A DNA stretch of 24,137 nucleotides from assembly GCA_028276315.1 (NCBI GenBank), contig JAPYWP010000002.1:1-24137 (forward strand), given 5' to 3'. Below are positions 9,615 through 16,430 of the stretch, piece by piece. The notes beneath the pieces were generated by a model. It did not search any database. It worked only from the letters and a program-made list of their open reading frames with translations, and was not told the origin of the DNA. Each line of letters begins with the position of its first letter. Position 1 is the stretch's first letter. A program made the position numbers and the translations under genes. This DNA is from Minisyncoccota bacterium (lineage in GTDB: Bacteria; Patescibacteriota; Minisyncoccia; UBA6257; HR35).

Positions 9615-10295
9615 TTAATAAATTAAAGTACCTTTAAAATTTTTGTTTTCCAAGTAATTTTTCAAATTTTTTAAATCATTTCCATTTATTATTACCACTT
9701 TAAATTTAAATTTTTGGGCTAATTTTGAAGCAATTGGATCAAACGGAGCTGACATTCCAGGTATCCATTTTTTTTCTATTAAATTTAAATAATCCTTCCA
9801 AGAAATTTTTTCAAATGGTTTTGCATCTTTAAACTTATTTGGATCTTTATCATAAACATAATCAACATTGGTTAAATTTATAATTTTATTGGCACTATAA
9901 GTTTTAGCAAGTAAAACTGCATCATAATCTGTACTAAATCCTGGCTTCCAACCTGCTGCAATTAAAATTTTTTCTTTAAGTTTAATTTTCTCTTTTGGAT
10001 TTTTAATTATTTTATAATAAGCATATTTTCTAAATATTGTTAAAAGTAAATGGGCATTGATTTTTGTTGCATGTATTCCAAGCCAATCAAGATCTTCGTT
10101 TGAAACTTTTACTAATGCTTTTGCTGCATTTTGATAATTCCTTGCCGTTTTCCCTCCCCCAACAATAATAATAAATTTCTTGCCATTTTTAATCTCTTCT
10201 TTTATAATATTTTTAAATTTTTTTAAAAATTTAATATCAATTTTAGATGGAACAATTAAGCTTCCTCCGAGAGAAATTACAAGTAAATTCTTCAT
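9615..10295 (-). CDS. pyrH: Uridylate kinase, archaeal-type
   Basis: This 226-residue amino-acid-kinase-family protein phosphorylates UMP to UDP and thus feeds the UTP pool used by pyrG and galU nearby. Visible signatures are LLVISLGGSLIVPSK at the N terminus, FIIIVGGGKTARNYQ (phosphate-binding glycine loop), PGFSTDYDAVLLAKT and INLTNVDYVYDKDPNKF in the ATP-binding half. The STDYDAV and TNVDYVYDKDP pattern fits the archaeal/short UMP kinase type. I chose the ATG at 10295 over an upstream TTG at 10313, because a TATAAT box at 10308-10303 lies 7 nt before this ATG and would overlap the longer coding region. The gene is divergent from the Qng1-like gene with only 26 nt between starts, and is first in an operon with the DAHP synthase-family gene. 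Confidence 0.9.
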   Translation of the reverse strand: MKNLLVISLGGSLIVPSKIDIKFLKKFKNIIKEEIKNGKKFIIIVGGGKTARNYQNAAKALVKVSNEDLDWLGIHATKINAHLLLTIFRKYAYYKIIKNPKEKIKLKEKILIAAGWKPGFSTDYDAVLLAKTYSANKIINLTNVDYVYDKDPNKFKDAKPFEKISWKDYLNLIEKKWIPGMSAPFDPIASKLAQKFKFKVVIINGNDLKNLKNYLENKNFKGTLIY

Positions 10296-10302
10296 TTTAT
10301 AA

Positions 10303-10308
10303 ATTATA
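10303..10308 (-). promoter_or_regulatory. Minus-10 box of pyrH, leaderless start
   Basis: TATAAT on the minus strand, 7 nt before the pyrH ATG. Transcription would begin at or next to the start codon. Confidence 0.65.
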
Positions 10309-10321
10309 CACAAATTTTACC

Positions 10322-11212
10322 ATGTTAAAAGAATTTATTTTAAAAAGAAATGAAAATTACAAATTTAAAATTTTAAAAATAAAAGAAATCAATAAAAAAT
10401 TCTTGGATCTAATTAAAAAAAATATCAAAAACAACAACTCTGATCAAAAATTTTTAAAGAAGTTAAATAAATTAAATAAAGAAAATTTAGGAAATTTTTT
10501 GTTTTTGTTAAGAAGTTTGGATTTTAGATTATTGGAATTTCCGAAAAATTGGCAATATAAAAATGAAAAAGGATTTTTTGGATTAATGGAAAGGATGATA
10601 GATTTATTTAAAATTGTCGAATCGAATAAAGATAATCTAAATTTTAATATTTTTAAGAAAATTATTTCTCCAAAAGAAAGTTTAGTCTTGGCAAAGTTAA
10701 GATACAAAATTTTTAGGTCTTCTCTAAATTGGCTTCAAAAATATAATAGAAATTTCGATAATTATTTTGAAGAAAATAAAAATGTTTTTGATTTTTGTGT
10801 TAATTTGTTTGAATTAGAAAAATATAGAGATTTTCACAAAAACTTTTATTTTTTAAAGCCTAATCAGCTTTTGTATTTAGAATATATATTAGCTAGAAAT
10901 CTAAATAAAAAATATAAAAATGAATTGGAAAATTTGACAATCTTTGCTGATTATAGAATTATACAAATTTTTATTAATTTTGGTTTAATTGAGATGCCGC
11001 AAAAATATTTGTTAAAATTAAAAAAAGAAAAATTTATAAGAAAATTTTGTTTATTTGAAAATGAATCAAGATTTGCTTCAATCTTGCTAGGGGAAGAATT
11101 AAGCAAAAAATTAAACATTCCTTCTTATAAAATTGATAATATTTTATGGTGGTCTTCTCATAAAGTTAAATTAAAAATTCCCGCACCAAAAGTAAAAACT
11201 ATCTTTTATTAA
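10322..11212 (+). CDS. Queuosine salvage protein, Qng1/DUF2419-like nucleoside 5'-phosphate glycosylase
   Basis: This 296-residue protein has the pattern of the Q-salvage family (DUF2419, Qng1), which frees queuine base from queuosine 5'-phosphate. The matching segments in order are GNFLFLLRSLDFRLLEFP (about 57-74), QLLYLEYILARNL (about 182-194), NLTIFADYRIIQIF (about 204-217, with the family's conserved Asp in FADYR at 210) and KIDNILWW (about 270-277). The start is taken as ATG 10322; an upstream ATG at 10247 would run deep into pyrH. The next gene downstream is tgt, the enzyme that inserts queuine into tRNA, which strongly supports the assignment. Without homology search the call rests on these motifs and the neighbour. 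Sequence is divergent and lysine-rich, as usual here. Confidence 0.75.
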   Translation: MLKEFILKRNENYKFKILKIKEINKKFLDLIKKNIKNNNSDQKFLKKLNKLNKENLGNFLFLLRSLDFRLLEFPKNWQYKNEKGFFGLMERMIDLFKIVESNKDNLNFNIFKKIISPKESLVLAKLRYKIFRSSLNWLQKYNRNFDNYFEENKNVFDFCVNLFELEKYRDFHKNFYFLKPNQLLYLEYILARNLNKKYKNELENLTIFADYRIIQIFINFGLIEMPQKYLLKLKKEKFIRKFCLFENESRFASILLGEELSKKLNIPSYKIDNILWWSSHKVKLKIPAPKVKTIFY

Positions 11213-11255
11213 CCGCAGATAAACGCGTATACAACACTGATGAACGCGGATAATC
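11211..11255 (+). repeat. CGCGGAT-type repeat copy between qng1-like gene and tgt
   Basis: ACCGCAGATAAACGCG, followed by TGATGAACGCGGATAA, fills most of the 59-nt gap. The units (CGCAGAT, CGCGTAT, ACTGAT, CGCGGAT) are spaced 10-13 nt apart and belong to the same family as the copies inside tgt and pyrG. The qng1-like stop codon TAA (11210-11212) abuts or is part of the copy. Confidence 0.75.
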
Positions 11256-11271
11256 GAATTAAATAACAAAA

Positions 11272-12495
11272 ATGTTTAACTTCAAAATTATTAAAAAAGA
11301 TAAAGAAACTAAAGCAAGATTAGGAATTTTAAAAACACCGCATGGAATAATTCATACTCCCAATATTGCTATTGTCGCCACAAAAGGTTCGATAAGAGGT
11401 ATAAGTTTTGATTTAGCTAAAAAATTTGGAAGTGAAGTTTTTATGATTAATACTTTTCATTTTTTTCATAATGATAGATATAAAATAGTTGGAAAATTTG
11501 GAGGTCTGCATAAATTTTTAAATATTAATTATCCTTTAATGACCGATAGTGGAGGTTTTCAAGTTTTTAGCCTAGGTTTTGGAATGGAACATGGGGTTGG
11601 CAAAATTGCTGACATTTTCCCTTTAGAAACGCGGATAAACGCGGATTTTAACGCGGATAAACGCGGATTAAATAATAATCAGCATACTAATCTGCGTAAA
11701 TCCGCGGTAAAGATTTTTGAGGATGGGGTTGAATTTATTTCTCCTTATGATGGCAAGAAATTATTTTTAACCCCGGAACTTTCTATTAAAATTCAAAAAA
11801 TTTTAAAAGCAGACATAATTTTTGCTTTTGACGAGTGTACTTCCCCATTATCTAATTATGATTATACGAAACTTGCAATGAAAAGAACTCATAGATGGGC
11901 GATTAGATGTTTAGATGAATTTAAAGCAACAAAAAATCAAGTTATGTTCGGCATTGTCCAGGGAGGAGAATATGAAGATTTAAGAAAAGAGTCAGCAAAG
12001 TTTATCAATTCTCTTCCATTTTTTGGTTTTGGCATTGGTGGCAGTTTAGGAAAAAGCAAAAAAGATATTATTAAAGTTTTAAATTGGACAATTCCTTTGC
12101 TTGATGAAAATAAACCAAGACATTTATTGGGGATTGGTGAAGTTGATGATATTTTTAATTCTATTGAAGAAGGTATTGATTTATTTGATTGTGTAATTCC
12201 TACAAGATGGGCGAGACATGGAACTGTTTTTACTTTTAAAGGAAGAGTAAATTTAAAGTCAAGCAAGTATTTAAATGATAAAAAGCCAATAGACTTAGAA
12301 TGTAAATGCTCGGTTTGTCAGAAATTTTCTAGAGCTTATATTTGCCATCTTTTAAAAGAAAAAGAAATTTACGGAATAATGCTTTTAACAGAACATAATG
12401 TTTTTTGGATTTTAAATTTATTTAAAGAAATTCGCAAAGCAATTAAAGAGAATAAATTTTTAGATTTAAAAAGAAAAATTTTAAAATATTGGTAA
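11272..12495 (+). CDS. tgt: tRNA-guanine transglycosylase (queuine/preQ1 insertion) with an in-frame repeat insertion
   Basis: This 407-residue enzyme exchanges guanine-34 of GUN-anticodon tRNAs for a queuine-type base. Motifs are LMTDSGGFQVFSL (catalytic Asp92), FAFDECTSP, MFGIVQGGEYEDLR, LLGIGEVDDIF, GIDLFDCVIPTRWARHG (nucleophile Asp306) and the zinc site CKCSVC with H375 (C344, C346, C349). All key residues are present. Residues about 120-146 are encoded by a CGCGGAT-type repeat (11629-11709) placed between IADIFPLE and KIFEDGVEF, which are normally almost adjacent. The insert precedes the barrel strand of SPYDGKKL and spares the active-site residues, so activity is plausible. It follows the Qng1-like gene by 59 nt. 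Whether the substrate is queuine (salvage) or preQ1 cannot be settled by sequence, but the neighbour favours queuine. Confidence 0.95.
   Translation: MFNFKIIKKDKETKARLGILKTPHGIIHTPNIAIVATKGSIRGISFDLAKKFGSEVFMINTFHFFHNDRYKIVGKFGGLHKFLNINYPLMTDSGGFQVFSLGFGMEHGVGKIADIFPLETRINADFNADKRGLNNNQHTNLRKSAVKIFEDGVEFISPYDGKKLFLTPELSIKIQKILKADIIFAFDECTSPLSNYDYTKLAMKRTHRWAIRCLDEFKATKNQVMFGIVQGGEYEDLRKESAKFINSLPFFGFGIGGSLGKSKKDIIKVLNWTIPLLDENKPRHLLGIGEVDDIFNSIEEGIDLFDCVIPTRWARHGTVFTFKGRVNLKSSKYLNDKKPIDLECKCSVCQKFSRAYICHLLKEKEIYGIMLLTEHNVFWILNLFKEIRKAIKENKFLDLKRKILKYW
11629..11709 (+). repeat. CGCGGAT-type repeat inserted in frame within tgt
   Basis: Four left-arm units (ACGCGGATAA, ACGCGGATTTTA, then two more) are followed, after an AT-rich centre, by right-arm units ATCTGCG and ATCCGCGG in the opposite sense, giving an imperfect inverted repeat of about 81 bp. 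It is a multiple of three and is translated as TRINADFNADKRG and onward, the same frame in which the pyrG copies read RINAD. Confidence 0.88.
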
Positions 12496-12521
12496 CAAAA
12501 TTATAAAGCGTAGCATCTCTA

Positions 12522-12550
12522 TTTACAAAATAAAATTATTGTGGTATAAT
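12522..12550 (+). promoter_or_regulatory. Promoter of the small membrane protein gene
   Basis: TTTACA (12522-12527), a 17-nt spacer and TATAAT (12545-12550). It is one of the few promoters here with a good minus-35 box and a leader long enough to hold a ribosome binding site. Confidence 0.75.
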
Positions 12551-12586
12551 ATAAGCGGCTATTTAAAACAAAAAAGAGGTGGAAAA

Positions 12587-12973
12587 ATGTTTTTTAAGAT
12601 TAAAAAATATATGTTTTTATTTATATTATTAATTTTAGACCATGTTTGGTTTATTTACTTTTTTATTAATTTATCTTCATTTCATATTTTTACGCTTCTG
12701 ATTTTTTGTATTTTTTATTTAATTATAAACTTTTTTTCTTTAAATTTTTTAAAAAAATTTTTATCTTTTAAAGTTAGTTGTGTAAATAAAATTTTTTTAG
12801 ATTTGATTAAAGATAATATTAAAATATCTGGCGGTGGAGGATTTTTTCTATTTATCTTAGATTTGATTATTGATTCGACTATTATTTTGGTTTTTGGCAT
12901 TAATTTTTTATTTTTTCCATTATTTTTCTTACTTTTTTTATTAAATAAAATTTTTTTGTCTTTAAATATCTAG
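12587..12973 (+). CDS. Small hydrophobic membrane protein, unknown function
   Basis: A protein of 128 residues with very high Phe, Leu and Ile content and about four predicted transmembrane stretches: roughly residues 8-24, 32-50, 90-103 and 106-125. A short KDNIKISGGGG loop lies before the third. I do not recognise a family. The start ATG 12587 is chosen because AGAGGTGG lies 5-12 nt upstream and the promoter at 12522-12550 is placed correctly for it. An upstream TTG would lie at the promoter. It is a single-gene unit closed by a terminator just past its stop, and its stop codon overlaps the galU stop on the other strand by 2-3 nt. Confidence 0.6.
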   Translation: MFFKIKKYMFLFILLILDHVWFIYFFINLSSFHIFTLLIFCIFYLIINFFSLNFLKKFLSFKVSCVNKIFLDLIKDNIKISGGGGFFLFILDLIIDSTIILVFGINFLFFPLFFLLFLLNKIFLSLNI

Positions 12974-13840
12974 GCCGAACTTTTCGTTCGGCCTTTTGTT
13001 ATATATTTTCTAATTTCTTTTCCAATTTCTGGATGATTTAAACTAAAATCAATAATAGCTTTTACAAAGCCAATTTTACTTCCACAATCATATCTTTTCC
13101 CTTCTATTTCAACTCCATAAATTTTTCTTTTTTTAAGAATATTTCTTAATGCATCAGTAAGCTCTAATTCACCTTTTTTATTTATTTTCTTTAATTCGTC
13201 AAATATTTCTGGAATTAAAATATATTTTCCAATTACAGCTAAATTTGATGGCGCTTTTGATGGTTTTGGTTTTTCAACAATATCTTTTATTTCATATAAA
13301 TTTTTATCAATTTTTATTCCTTTAACTACTCCATAATTTTTAAGATCTTTTTTAGGCATTTTACACAATGCAATTATACATTCTTCATATTTTTCAAATT
13401 TTTCAATTAATTGTAATAAAGCTGGTTTTTTACTTAAAACAATATCATCACCAAACAAAACAGCAAAAGGCTCATTTTTTACTAATTTTTCAGCCTGCAA
13501 AATCGCATCACCACTTCCTTTGTTCTCTTTTTGTCTTATATAGATAAAATTTGCTAAATTAGCAATAGATCTTATTTTATTCAAAATTTTTCTTTTATTT
13601 TTTCTTAAAAGTGCAAGTTCTAATTCAGGAGAATAATCAAAATAATCTTCTATAGCTCTTTTATGTCTTCCAGTTATAAAAATAATATCTTTAATTCCTG
13701 AATTTACTACTTCTTCAACTATAAAATGAACAACTGGTTTATCAATAATTGGCAGCATTTCTTTTGGTTGTGATTTTGTTGCTGGTAAAAATCTTGTTCC
13801 AAGTCCAGCTACAGGAATTATAGCTTTTTGAAATTTTCAT
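12970..13840 (-). pseudogene. galU: UTP-glucose-1-phosphate uridylyltransferase, frameshifted at codon 6
   Basis: GalU makes UDP-glucose from UTP and glucose 1-phosphate for envelope sugars. The C-terminal 284 codons are open and typical: IIPVAGLGTRFLPATKSQPK (nucleotide-binding loop), KEMLPIIDKPVVHF, GSGDAILQAEKL, AVLFGDDIV, KDIVEKPKP, GELELTDALRNIL and YDCGSKIGFVKA. The natural start, ATG 13840-13838, lies 2 nt after the pyrG stop and reads MKISK. The next five-A run (13829-13825) has one A too many to continue into AIIPVAGLGTRF. Upstream of the GLGTR motif in the correct frame there is only TGA and no standard start. The first in-frame ATG (13758) would drop the GLGTR loop and be inactive. 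So this is a single-base frameshift: a sequencing or assembly error, a recent mutation, or slippage on the A run. I mark it broken but may be wrong. Confidence 0.8.
12972..12997 (+). terminator. Rho-independent terminator overlapping the galU 3' end
   Basis: AGGCCGAAC (12972-12980), loop TTTTC, GTTCGGCCT (12986-12994), then TTTTG. The stem is 9 bp with no mismatch, followed by a short T run. It serves the plus-strand gene. The same bases code for the last residues of GalU (KGRTKSSA) on the minus strand. Confidence 0.85.
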
Positions 13841-13842
13841 AC

Positions 13843-15768
13843 TTAATTATATTTTGCTCTTTTAATAAATTCTACAAATAAAGGATGTGGATGTAAAAAT
13901 CTAGATTTAAATTCTGGATGAAATTGAGTGCCTAAAAAGAAAGGATGAATAGATTCTGGGAGTTCTATAATTTCTACTAATAATCCATTTTCCGATGTTC
14001 CTGAAAACACTAGACCATTCTTTTGTAAGATTTTATGAAATTTAGGATTAACTTCATAGCGATGACGATGTCTCTCCACCACGGATAAATACGGATCTAG
14101 AACGGATTTGTGCGGATTATTTTCTCCCACGGATTCATTTGGATTTGGAACGGATATATGCGGATCATTTTTATCAGTTTTTATCCGTTTAGAATCCGCA
14201 TTAATCAGTTCATAATCCGCATTAATCCGCGGTTGTGTATATGCGCGGTGGGCTATTGTTCCTTTTTTAATTTCACATTTCCAATCTCCAAGTCTCATTG
14301 TGCCTCCATATAATTTTTCTTTTAAAAATTTCTTTTGATCTTTTAAAATATCAATTACTGGATATTTTGTCTTTGGATTAACTTCAGTCGTATGAGCATT
14401 TTTCAAACCACAAACATTTCTTGCAAATTCAATAGTCATAAGCTGAAGTCCATAACATAAACCTAAAATAGGAATTTTATTTTCTCGACAAAACTCAATA
14501 GCCAAAATTTTTCCTTCAACGCCACGCGAGCCAAAACCTCCAGGAATAATAATGCCATTATAATTTTTAAGCTCTTCTAATTTATTTTTATCTTTTTCAT
14601 ATTCTTCTGAATTTAGCCAATCAATTTTTGATTTATACCCTAAATACCAACTTGCATGTTTAACAGCTTCAATCACAGAAATATAAGCATCAGACAAAAC
14701 AAAATCTCCTGTTTTAAAATATTTTCCTACAATACCAATTTTTACTTCTTCTTTTAATTTTTCAATCTTTTCGATTTCTTTTTTCCAAACAGCGGATTCA
14801 TTAGGATATGAAACGGATTTATACGGATTATGTTCGGTCACGGATTCATTCAGATTTGGAACGGATTTATGCGGATCATTTTTATCCGTTTTAATCCGTT
14901 CAGAATCCGCATCGATCCGTTGGTAATTTTTATCCGTTTTTATCCGTTTAAAATCCGCAATAATCCGCGGTAGCCTTAAACTTTTCAAAATCTTCTCTCC
15001 TAATTTTTCTTTTTCAAAATTTAAAGGAATTTTATAAATTATTTTTTCATCAGGAGCAGAAATAATATTTTCTTTAGGAATTCCGCAGTTAAAAGAAATT
15101 TTTTCTTTTCTTTTATCATCTAAAGGATAAATAGCTCGAGCTAGAACAAAATCTGGATGAAGCCCCGCAGAATTTAAGGTTCTTATAGCATATTGAGTTG
15201 GCTTTGTTTTAAGTTCCATACCTTCTCCCTGATAAGGAAGATAACTAACTAAAATTAAAAGAACATCTTTTGGTTTTTGAAGTTTTAAAATTCTTACTGC
15301 TTCCAAAAATAAAATATTTTGATATTCTCCTACAGTACCGCCAATTTCAATTAAAACAATATCTGCATTCGTCTTTTTTTGCGCTTGATTTATTTTTTCA
15401 ATGACTTCTAATGGCACATGGGGGACGACTTCAACACATTTTCCATCAAAATATAAACTTCTTTCTTTTTGAATTAAAGATAAATAAACGCTACCAGTTG
15501 TCATATAATTTTCTTTTGTAAGTTCTTGATTTAAAAATCTTTCATAATGTCCCATATCTTGATCGCATTCAGTTCCGTCTTTTAAAACAAAAACTTCTCC
15601 ATGCTCGATAGGATTCATTGTTCCAGCATCAACATTTACATAAGGATCAATTTTTATACAAGTAGTTTTGTAGCCATACCAAGTTAAAATCTTGGCAATT
15701 GAAGCAGTAGCTATTCCTTTCCCTACTCCTGACATTACTCCTCCACAAACAAAAATATATTTTGGCAT
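13843..15768 (-). CDS. pyrG: CTP synthase with two in-frame repeat insertions
   Basis: This 641-residue enzyme (family norm about 530-550) aminates UTP to CTP using glutamine. The N-terminal synthetase domain shows CGGVMSGVGKGIATAS (P-loop), IKIDPYVNVDAGTMNP and EHGEVFVLKDG. The C-terminal class I glutaminase shows PGGFGSRGVEGK, ILGLCYGLQ (Cys438) and TQFHPEF (His617, Glu619). All catalytic residues are intact. The extra length is two blocks encoded by CGGAT-type repeats: residues about 267-327 in the linker between the domains, and about 514-564 just before ERHRHRYEVN in the glutaminase. Both sites are where surface loops are expected, which could explain tolerance. A TATAAT 8 nt before the ATG implies a leaderless start. 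galU follows after 2 nt, so UTP-using enzymes are co-transcribed. Confidence 0.96.
   Translation of the reverse strand: MPKYIFVCGGVMSGVGKGIATASIAKILTWYGYKTTCIKIDPYVNVDAGTMNPIEHGEVFVLKDGTECDQDMGHYERFLNQELTKENYMTTGSVYLSLIQKERSLYFDGKCVEVVPHVPLEVIEKINQAQKKTNADIVLIEIGGTVGEYQNILFLEAVRILKLQKPKDVLLILVSYLPYQGEGMELKTKPTQYAIRTLNSAGLHPDFVLARAIYPLDDKRKEKISFNCGIPKENIISAPDEKIIYKIPLNFEKEKLGEKILKSLRLPRIIADFKRIKTDKNYQRIDADSERIKTDKNDPHKSVPNLNESVTEHNPYKSVSYPNESAVWKKEIEKIEKLKEEVKIGIVGKYFKTGDFVLSDAYISVIEAVKHASWYLGYKSKIDWLNSEEYEKDKNKLEELKNYNGIIIPGGFGSRGVEGKILAIEFCRENKIPILGLCYGLQLMTIEFARNVCGLKNAHTTEVNPKTKYPVIDILKDQKKFLKEKLYGGTMRLGDWKCEIKKGTIAHRAYTQPRINADYELINADSKRIKTDKNDPHISVPNPNESVGENNPHKSVLDPYLSVVERHRHRYEVNPKFHKILQKNGLVFSGTSENGLLVEIIELPESIHPFFLGTQFHPEFKSRFLHPHPLFVEFIKRAKYN
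14077..14232 (-). repeat. CGGAT-type repeat inserted in frame in pyrG, copy 2 (glutaminase domain)
   Basis: About 156 bp. On the coding strand it begins CCGCGGATTAATGCGGAT, runs through forward units (GCGGATT, ACGGATA, ACTGATA), and switches to reverse units (ATCCGCA, ATCCGTT, AATCCGTGG), so the two halves can pair as an imperfect hairpin. Translated it gives PRINADYELINADSKRIKT and onward, closely related to copy 1. Confidence 0.9.
14791..14970 (-). repeat. CGGAT-type repeat inserted in frame in pyrG, copy 1 (interdomain linker)
   Basis: About 180 bp. On the coding strand it starts CCGCGGATTATTGCGGAT and has at least seven forward GGAT units, then reverse ATCCG units to AATCCGCTG. It encodes RIDADSERIKTDKNDPHKSV, nearly the same as LINADSKRIKTDKNDPHISV in copy 2 and in the same frame, so the two share an origin. 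Confidence 0.9.
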
Positions 15769-15776
15769 AATTTATA

Positions 15777-15782
15777 ATTATA
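15777..15782 (-). promoter_or_regulatory. Minus-10 box of pyrG, leaderless start
   Basis: TATAAT on the minus strand, 8 nt before the pyrG ATG (15768). Confidence 0.6.
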
Positions 15783-15853
15783 TAATAAAAGCTGTGTTGA
15801 AATTGATAAGGATTATTTAATTTATCATACTCTTTCGAAATTAAGTAATGAAT

Positions 15854-16339
15854 TTATATAATTGTAAAAAATTTAAAAAATAAATATGTTAAACACAAAC
15901 ACCACAAAAATGAACCTAATAAAGTAAACACGCAAAATAAAACAAAATTTAATCTTAAAAAACCAGCAGGATAAGAAATTAGATGTCTTACTCCGGGCAA
16001 AAATCTTCCTAAAAATACACCTAAAATTCCATATTTATTTAAAATTTTTTCTGATTTTTGAATTTTTAAATCAATAAAAGAAAATTTTGAAAAAAATTTA
16101 TTCAAAACATTATAAATTAGATAGCCAATAAAATAAGAAAAGATACTTCCAAAAAGAGAACCTAAAGTTGCACTAAAAACTACACCCCAAAAATTTAAAA
16201 TATTTTTTTTAATAAAAATACTTGCAATGCCTAAAACAATTTCGCTTGGTAAAGGAAAAATAGTAGATTCTATTGCCATTAAAATAAAAACAGAAAAATA
16301 TCCATATTGAGATATAAAACTTTCAACAATTTGATTCAT
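15854..16339 (-). CDS. DedA-family (VTT domain) membrane protein, short form
   Basis: This 161-residue integral membrane protein belongs to the DedA / SNARE-associated (VTT) family, linked in bacteria to lipid carrier flipping and envelope homeostasis. Signatures are ESTIFPLPSEIVLGIAS near residues 24-40 and GRFLPGVRHLISYPAGFLR near 112-130, with the conserved acidic residue, Gly-Arg and Pro-Gly-x-Arg. GSFLW begins the last helix. Members usually have about 190-220 residues with one more helix, so this copy lacks roughly 30-40 C-terminal residues. No continuation is visible in other frames downstream. It may still be functional. TATAAT at 16350-16345 lies 5 nt before the ATG. It is a single gene, separated from pyrG by about 85 nt of AT-rich DNA. 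Confidence 0.85.
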   Translation of the reverse strand: MNQIVESFISQYGYFSVFILMAIESTIFPLPSEIVLGIASIFIKKNILNFWGVVFSATLGSLFGSIFSYFIGYLIYNVLNKFFSKFSFIDLKIQKSEKILNKYGILGVFLGRFLPGVRHLISYPAGFLRLNFVLFCVFTLLGSFLWCLCLTYLFFKFFTII

Positions 16340-16344
16340 TAATA

Positions 16345-16350
16345 ATTATA
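16345..16350 (-). promoter_or_regulatory. Minus-10 box upstream of the DedA gene
   Basis: TATAAT on the minus strand, 5 nt before the ATG. The spacing is slightly short for a leaderless start, so this is a weaker call than its counterparts. Confidence 0.45.
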
Positions 16351-16427
16351 ATAAGAACTTAAAACAAACCAATAAGATAATTTAACACAAACCCATGCGA
16401 ACTTAAAACGAACCAATACGAACTTAA
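16350..16427. repeat. CGAACTTAAAACGAACCAATA-type direct repeat
   Basis: AAGAACTTAAAACAAACCAA (about 16352-16371) recurs as GCGAACTTAAAACGAACCAA (about 16397-16416), followed by TACGAACTTAATT. It has no similarity to the ATCCGCG array that follows, so it is a second repeat family in the same gap. Confidence 0.7.
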
Positions 16428-16430
16428 TTA

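Noticed and set aside
10247..10321. Longer N terminus for the Qng1-like protein
   Set aside because: It would overlap pyrH and its promoter on the other strand, and ATG 10322 begins a plausible N terminus.
14110..14313. Plus-strand ORF over pyrG rich in Ile, Arg and Phe
   Set aside because: It is the reverse-strand shadow of the repeat insertion in pyrG.
14077..14970. CRISPR array from the regular CGGAT/ATCCG units
   Set aside because: The units are only about 7 nt with spacers of about 4-6 nt, they vary in sequence, two lie in coding sequence, and there are no cas genes.
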